Shown: in pieces, positions 60,739-64,000 of the stretch | Numbering within the stretch: the first letter of the stretch is position 1 | Layout of the letters: each line of letters opens with the position of its first letter | Position numbers and translations under genes: made by a program | Notes under the pieces: model-generated | Databases searched by the model: none | What the model was told of the DNA's origin: nothing | Seen by the model: only the letters and a program-made list of their open reading frames with translations | DNA from: Tricholoma matsutake | Lineage: Eukaryota > Basidiomycota > Agaricomycetes > Agaricales > Tricholomataceae | Length of the DNA stretch: 64,000 bases | Assembly: GCA_026075535.2 (NCBI GenBank) | Contig: AP026548.1 | Coordinates: forward strand, 7,130,001-7,194,000 | Direction: 5' to 3'

Positions 60739-61104
60739 TGTAAGGGGACTAGGGGGGTGCCCTGTGTGTTTTTCCTATTTTTTATGTTCGTCCCATATTT
60801 TTCCCCACCTCATTTCCTTCTATTCTTCATTTTCTATGATTTTTCCGGATTTTATTACTAATTTTCCCTTGCTATCATGTTTGTATATGTTGACACTTTT
60901 ATATTTAGAGGCGGAGTACCCCTTCCGACACATACCCCTTGGTATGATGTCATTCGGCGGCCTTGATCCGCCTATCTCCGCCTTTTTCTATTTTTAGGTT
61001 ATATTTGATTTTTGTCGTCTTCACATATACTGGGCATCAGCAAGGGGATCCTTAGAGTTTTCTCTTCGGATTTCCCTTTGCTAGAGGCTTAGGTTGCCCT
61101 TATA
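60739..61104 (+). repeat. gypsy-3 5' LTR (366 bp)
   Basis: Starts TGTAAGGGGACT and ends GCCCTTATA; the ends are inverse apart from one C to T change at the last CA. TATATTTAGAGG (about 60899) may hold the promoter. The boundary on the right is inferred from the inverted termini only. Confidence 0.65.
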
Positions 61105-61270
61105 GTAGAAAACTCTCCCCTAAGGCCCGAAAATCGCGAACGTGCTGCCCAAAATAGGCAGGTACGGACTGGACGACGCTTCCCAAAGCTCCACAGAGTC
61201 CCTACACACCGTTCCAGATACTCTCGCCTTTATTGCGCCGCCATTTTCGCCAAACGCGCTCCCTAGCGAC

Positions 61271-62388
61271 ATGGACGCATCAGAACGCTTCGACACGCTT
61301 GAAAGCGATGTTTCCGGAATGCGTGCGCAAATTGACTCGCTTAAATCTACGATTGAAAACTTCGTTAGGACCCTCCAGGCTAACCCTACGACTAATAGTT
61401 CCCCTTCACGATTCCAAGTGCACTCAACAACGACGTTTTGCCAAATGCGTCCACTAAGGAATGTGCCCAGATCAAACCGTCCCCCCCCGCCGAATTTAAT
61501 GGTGCACGTGCGCAGGGACGTGCATTCCTTAATTCCTGTGAGTTATACATTAGTCTCCAGTCGCATCAATTCGTCGATGAGGCTGCAAAAATTTATTGGG
61601 CCTTCACATACATGAAATCTGAACGCGCCTATCTCTATGTGGACCGTATCCTACGTCAAACTAAAGAACTCGGTTCTCTACCTTTCTCCACTTGGGGTGA
61701 CTTTCGAGCTGAGTTCGTACGCCACTTCTGCCCCCTCAATGAACGCCACCGAGCAGTGACACGACTTGAGTCATCCACTTACCACCAGGGATGTCAATCC
61801 ATGGACGACTATATCGATGAGTTCAAGGATTTGGTGGACATGGCAGGGTATGGGAGTGGGTTACCAGTAGTGGTGAAGTTCCGACGGGGGCTCAACCGAG
61901 AAATTCAGGACCAGATTGCACAGATGTTGGAAGGGCGCCCAGCGGACGATGATATCCTTGCTTGGTATGAAGCTGCTTCACTCTGTGACGAGAACCGACT
62001 CACAAATGCGGCGTTTAATGCTGCATTCTGTGCTCCAACTACCACTCATACACCCTACACCTTCAATCGAAGCCTCCCCCGCCCTAACCCCATTCCTGCT
62101 CGTCAAACTCCCACACCAGCCGTCAATATCCCAGTACCAATGGATGTTGATGCAGCCCGCAGCCGTGCACGTAAGTTGGATCTCTGCTACCATTGTGGGG
62201 AACCTGGACACAGGGCTGGAGCGTGTCCCCATCGTCAGGATATCCGCATGCTCACCCCCGAGGGACGAGATGAACTCCTGCAAGATTTGTTGGCACTTGT
62301 AGATGTTGAGGAAGCGAAGGATCAAGTTGCAGAGGAGGTTAAGCTGGAAGTTGTAGAGGAGCAGGATTTTCCTATTCGCAGCGAGTGA
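61271..62388 (+). pseudogene. gypsy-3 Gag with one frameshift
   Basis: ATG 61271 (MDASERFDTLESDVSGMRAQ) starts an N-terminal coiled coil. Near 61435 the frame shifts and continues as CAQIKPSPPAEFNGARAQGR, the Gag domain (YWAFTYMKSERAYLYVDRIL, FRAEFVRHFCPLNE, DDYIDEFKDLVDMAGY) and a zinc knuckle CYHCGEPGHRAGAC (about 62186-62227). It ends at TGA 62386. A heptamer GGATTTT (62364-62370), in phase as G GAT TTT, lies in the overlap with pol. Confidence 0.82.
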
Positions 62389-64000
62389 ATTGTACGCCCT
62401 CACTGCCTGTCCATAACCGCTTTGAAGTCTTGTCAGTTGAATCCCTGGAGAATGAATCCATTTCTGTGACTGCTCCCCTCTCTGACCCTTCAAAGTTGGC
62501 TAAAGACGTACCTGCTCTCCCCATCTCTCCTTCTACTCCACGTCCCAAAATTAAATCATGGGAGCGTAAACTACCACGCAAGTATATTGTGGCATCCACT
62601 CCCTCTGCACATTCCTTAAACCTAGCCATTGAACTGCAGACGACCGACACTGGACAGATACTCGGTGTCTCTGCGCTCCTGGACTCTGGTGCGACTGGTC
62701 TCTTCATCGATTCCCATCTGGTACAACAACATCGTCTAAATACTCGCTCACTCTCACGTCCGATACCTGTATATAACGTGGATGGATCCCCAAATGAAGC
62801 TGGTGCCATCCAAGAGGTTGCAGACCTGGTTCTCCGTTACAAAGATCATAGTGAGCGTGCCCTTTTTGCTGTCACTCAATTAGGAAGGCAAAAGGCGATT
62901 TTGGGATATCCATGGCTTCGAGACCATAACCCAGAGGTCGACTGGCACACCGGGGAGGTTACCATGAGCCGATGTCCATCCCGCTGTCGGACGTGTTTCA
63001 CAGAAGCCAGGCAAGAACGTCGTGGACAGAAGGTGGCAATACGACGAACTCAGAAGTGTCGTGCTGGACCCCTGCCTATACCTGAAGTGGAATTGGAAGG
63101 GGTTCCTGATCTAATGCCGGACTCGGATGATGATGATGAGGACCCAGAGGAAGTGGAGGAGGGTGATCGGATCTTCTACACTGCGATTCGCTCATCGCAT
63201 GAGGTGTGTGCCACATCGAACATATCCCAACGCCTCGCCGAGGCCTTCCACAAAAACAACGCTGCTAAATCCTCTACTAACTCCTTACTCCCTCATCTCC
63301 ATGAGTTTGAAGACGTGTTCTCCAAGGAGTCATTCGACTCTCTTCCTGCGCATAAGCCATGGGATCACGTGATCGAACTCACCCCCAGCGCAACCCCTTC
63401 ATCCTGCAAGGTCTATCCTCTCTCTCCGGAGGAACAACGGCAGCTTGACCAGTTCATCGACGAGCACCTGGCCTCTGGACGTATTCGACCATCGAAGTCA
63501 CCCATGGCCTCTCCCTTTTTCTTTGTCAAGAAGAAGGATGGCTCACTTTGACCGGTTCAAGACTACAGAAGACTCAACAACATCACGGTCAAAAATCGCT
63601 ACCCACTACCCCTCATCTCCGAACTCGTAAACCAGCTCCATGGAGCCCGATACTTCACCAAGCTCGATGTCCGTTGGGGCTATAATAATGTGAGGATAAA
63701 GGAGGGAGATGAGTGGAAGGCAGCCTTTCGTACCAACCATGGTCTTTTTGAACCGCTTGTCATGTTCTTTGGCCTTACTAATAGCCCTGCCACCTTTCAG
63801 ACCATGATGAACGACATCTTCCATGACCTCATCCTCGAAGGCGTTGTCTGCATCTATCTCGACGACATCCTCATCTTCACTCGCACGGTTGAAGAGCACC
63901 GTTGCATCATGCGCCTCGTCCTAGAGTGACTTCGACGGTACAAACTCTACCTTCGTCAGGACAAATGCGAGTTCGAAAGGACCAAGATCGAGTACCTTGG
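62343..64000 (+). pseudogene. gypsy-3 Pol: protease and RT (partial)
   Basis: Pol lies in the -1 frame of gag. It has an aspartic protease (SALLDSGATGLFIDSHLV about 62670, ending ILGYPWLRDHNPEVDW), an acidic linker (DSDDDDEDPEEVEEGD about 63123), and RT ([16 protein letters not shown] about 63496, [28 protein letters not shown], and YLDD about 63858). TGA at 63549 ([15 protein letters not shown]) and 63927 (VLE-stop-LRRYK) sit exactly at family Arg. It continues beyond the window. Confidence 0.92.
62364..62370 (+). promoter_or_regulatory. Candidate -1 frameshift site GGATTTT
   Basis: In the gag frame it reads CAG GAT TTT. Slipping one base back gives GGA TTT TCC and enters the pol frame, open from 62343 while gag ends at 62388. 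GGAUUUU is, to my knowledge, the working slip site of red clover necrotic mosaic virus, so the heptamer is plausible although not the strict XXX type. Confidence 0.45.

Larger units (their letters stand above)
58318..60742 (+). mobile_element. gypsy-2: internally deleted gypsy with intact gag
   Basis: 5' LTR (58318-58718), gag, a short C-terminal integrase/chromodomain piece, purine tract AAAAGGGGGGTAA (60577-60589), and a 3' LTR cut off at about 60738 by gypsy-3. Protease, RT, RNase H and most of integrase are gone, joined at about 59976. Bases before the 5' LTR are TCATG; the right duplication is outside the window. It inserted into the LINE remnant. Confidence 0.88.
60739..64000 (+). mobile_element. 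gypsy-3: Ty3/gypsy, 5' part
   Basis: 5' LTR, gag, and pol as far as the RT palm before the window ends. Inserted in the gypsy-2 3' LTR, so it is the younger of the two. Two TGA stops in RT and one frameshift in gag show early decay; the rest is clean. Confidence 0.9.

Noticed and set aside
60665..60997. 110-codon ORF over the gypsy-2/gypsy-3 LTR joint
   Set aside because: It runs across an LTR junction and has no domain.

Overview
The window looks like TE-dense DNA from an agaricomycete basidiomycete fungus. Two host genes with many short (about 40-130 bp) GT-AG introns sit in a small gene island (about 5.4-11.6 kb). Nearly everything else is nested mobile DNA of families I know from mushroom-forming fungi. 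I cannot name the species.

Layout, left to right. (1) 1-1218: 3' end of a Ty1/copia element, inserted into a minus-strand Gag-like multicopy gene (1219-2184). (2) 3085-3973: low-complexity GTT/GTC tract between inverted repeats. (3) 4505-4752: intron-containing duplicate scrap of the neighbouring transporter. (4) 5441-7951: intact 13-exon MFS sugar transporter (615 aa). (5) 8660-11592: intact 11-exon PRP43/DHX15-type DEAH helicase (763 aa). (6) 11955-31418: footprint of a tyrosine-recombinase (DIRS order, Ngaro/PAT-like) retroelement with split direct repeats A1...B1-A2-B2. It is interrupted by a 429-bp TA-flanked MITE, a 4.45-kb insertion bounded by 82-bp repeats, a complete 8.1-kb Ty3/gypsy chromovirus (gypsy-1, TSD GGAAC) with extra 3' ORFs, and a 312-bp hAT-type MITE. 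(7) 31703-32067: another TA-flanked MITE. (8) 32734-45410: a 12.7-kb element starting CACTG, with about 4.0-kb terminal inverted repeats and TSD CAG (CACTA-type). (9) 45.6-56.3 kb: an LTR remnant hit by a minus-strand gag-only gypsy (element Y) and by a 5'-LTR-bearing gypsy (gypsy-4). (10) 56.6-58.3 kb: truncated Cys-rich gene and LINE reverse-transcriptase remnant. (11) 58318-60742: gypsy-2 with an intact gag and most of pol deleted. (12) 60739-64000: gypsy-3, inserted in the 3' LTR of gypsy-2 and running off the window.

Unifying signal: the retroelement reading frames are broken almost only by TGA, placed where the families have Arg, so CGA became TGA. LTR pairs differ mostly by CpG to TpG/CpA changes. 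The two host genes have no such damage. This points to cytosine methylation and deamination aimed at repeats, a CpG-type RIP-like process. The damage seems weaker next to the gene island: repeat A1, 360 bp from PRP43, keeps CpGs that its twin A2 lost.

The two cellular genes are unrelated in function: sugar uptake at the membrane, and pre-mRNA splicing/ribosome assembly in the nucleus. Family assignments rest on motifs read by eye and remembered family features; no searches were run.
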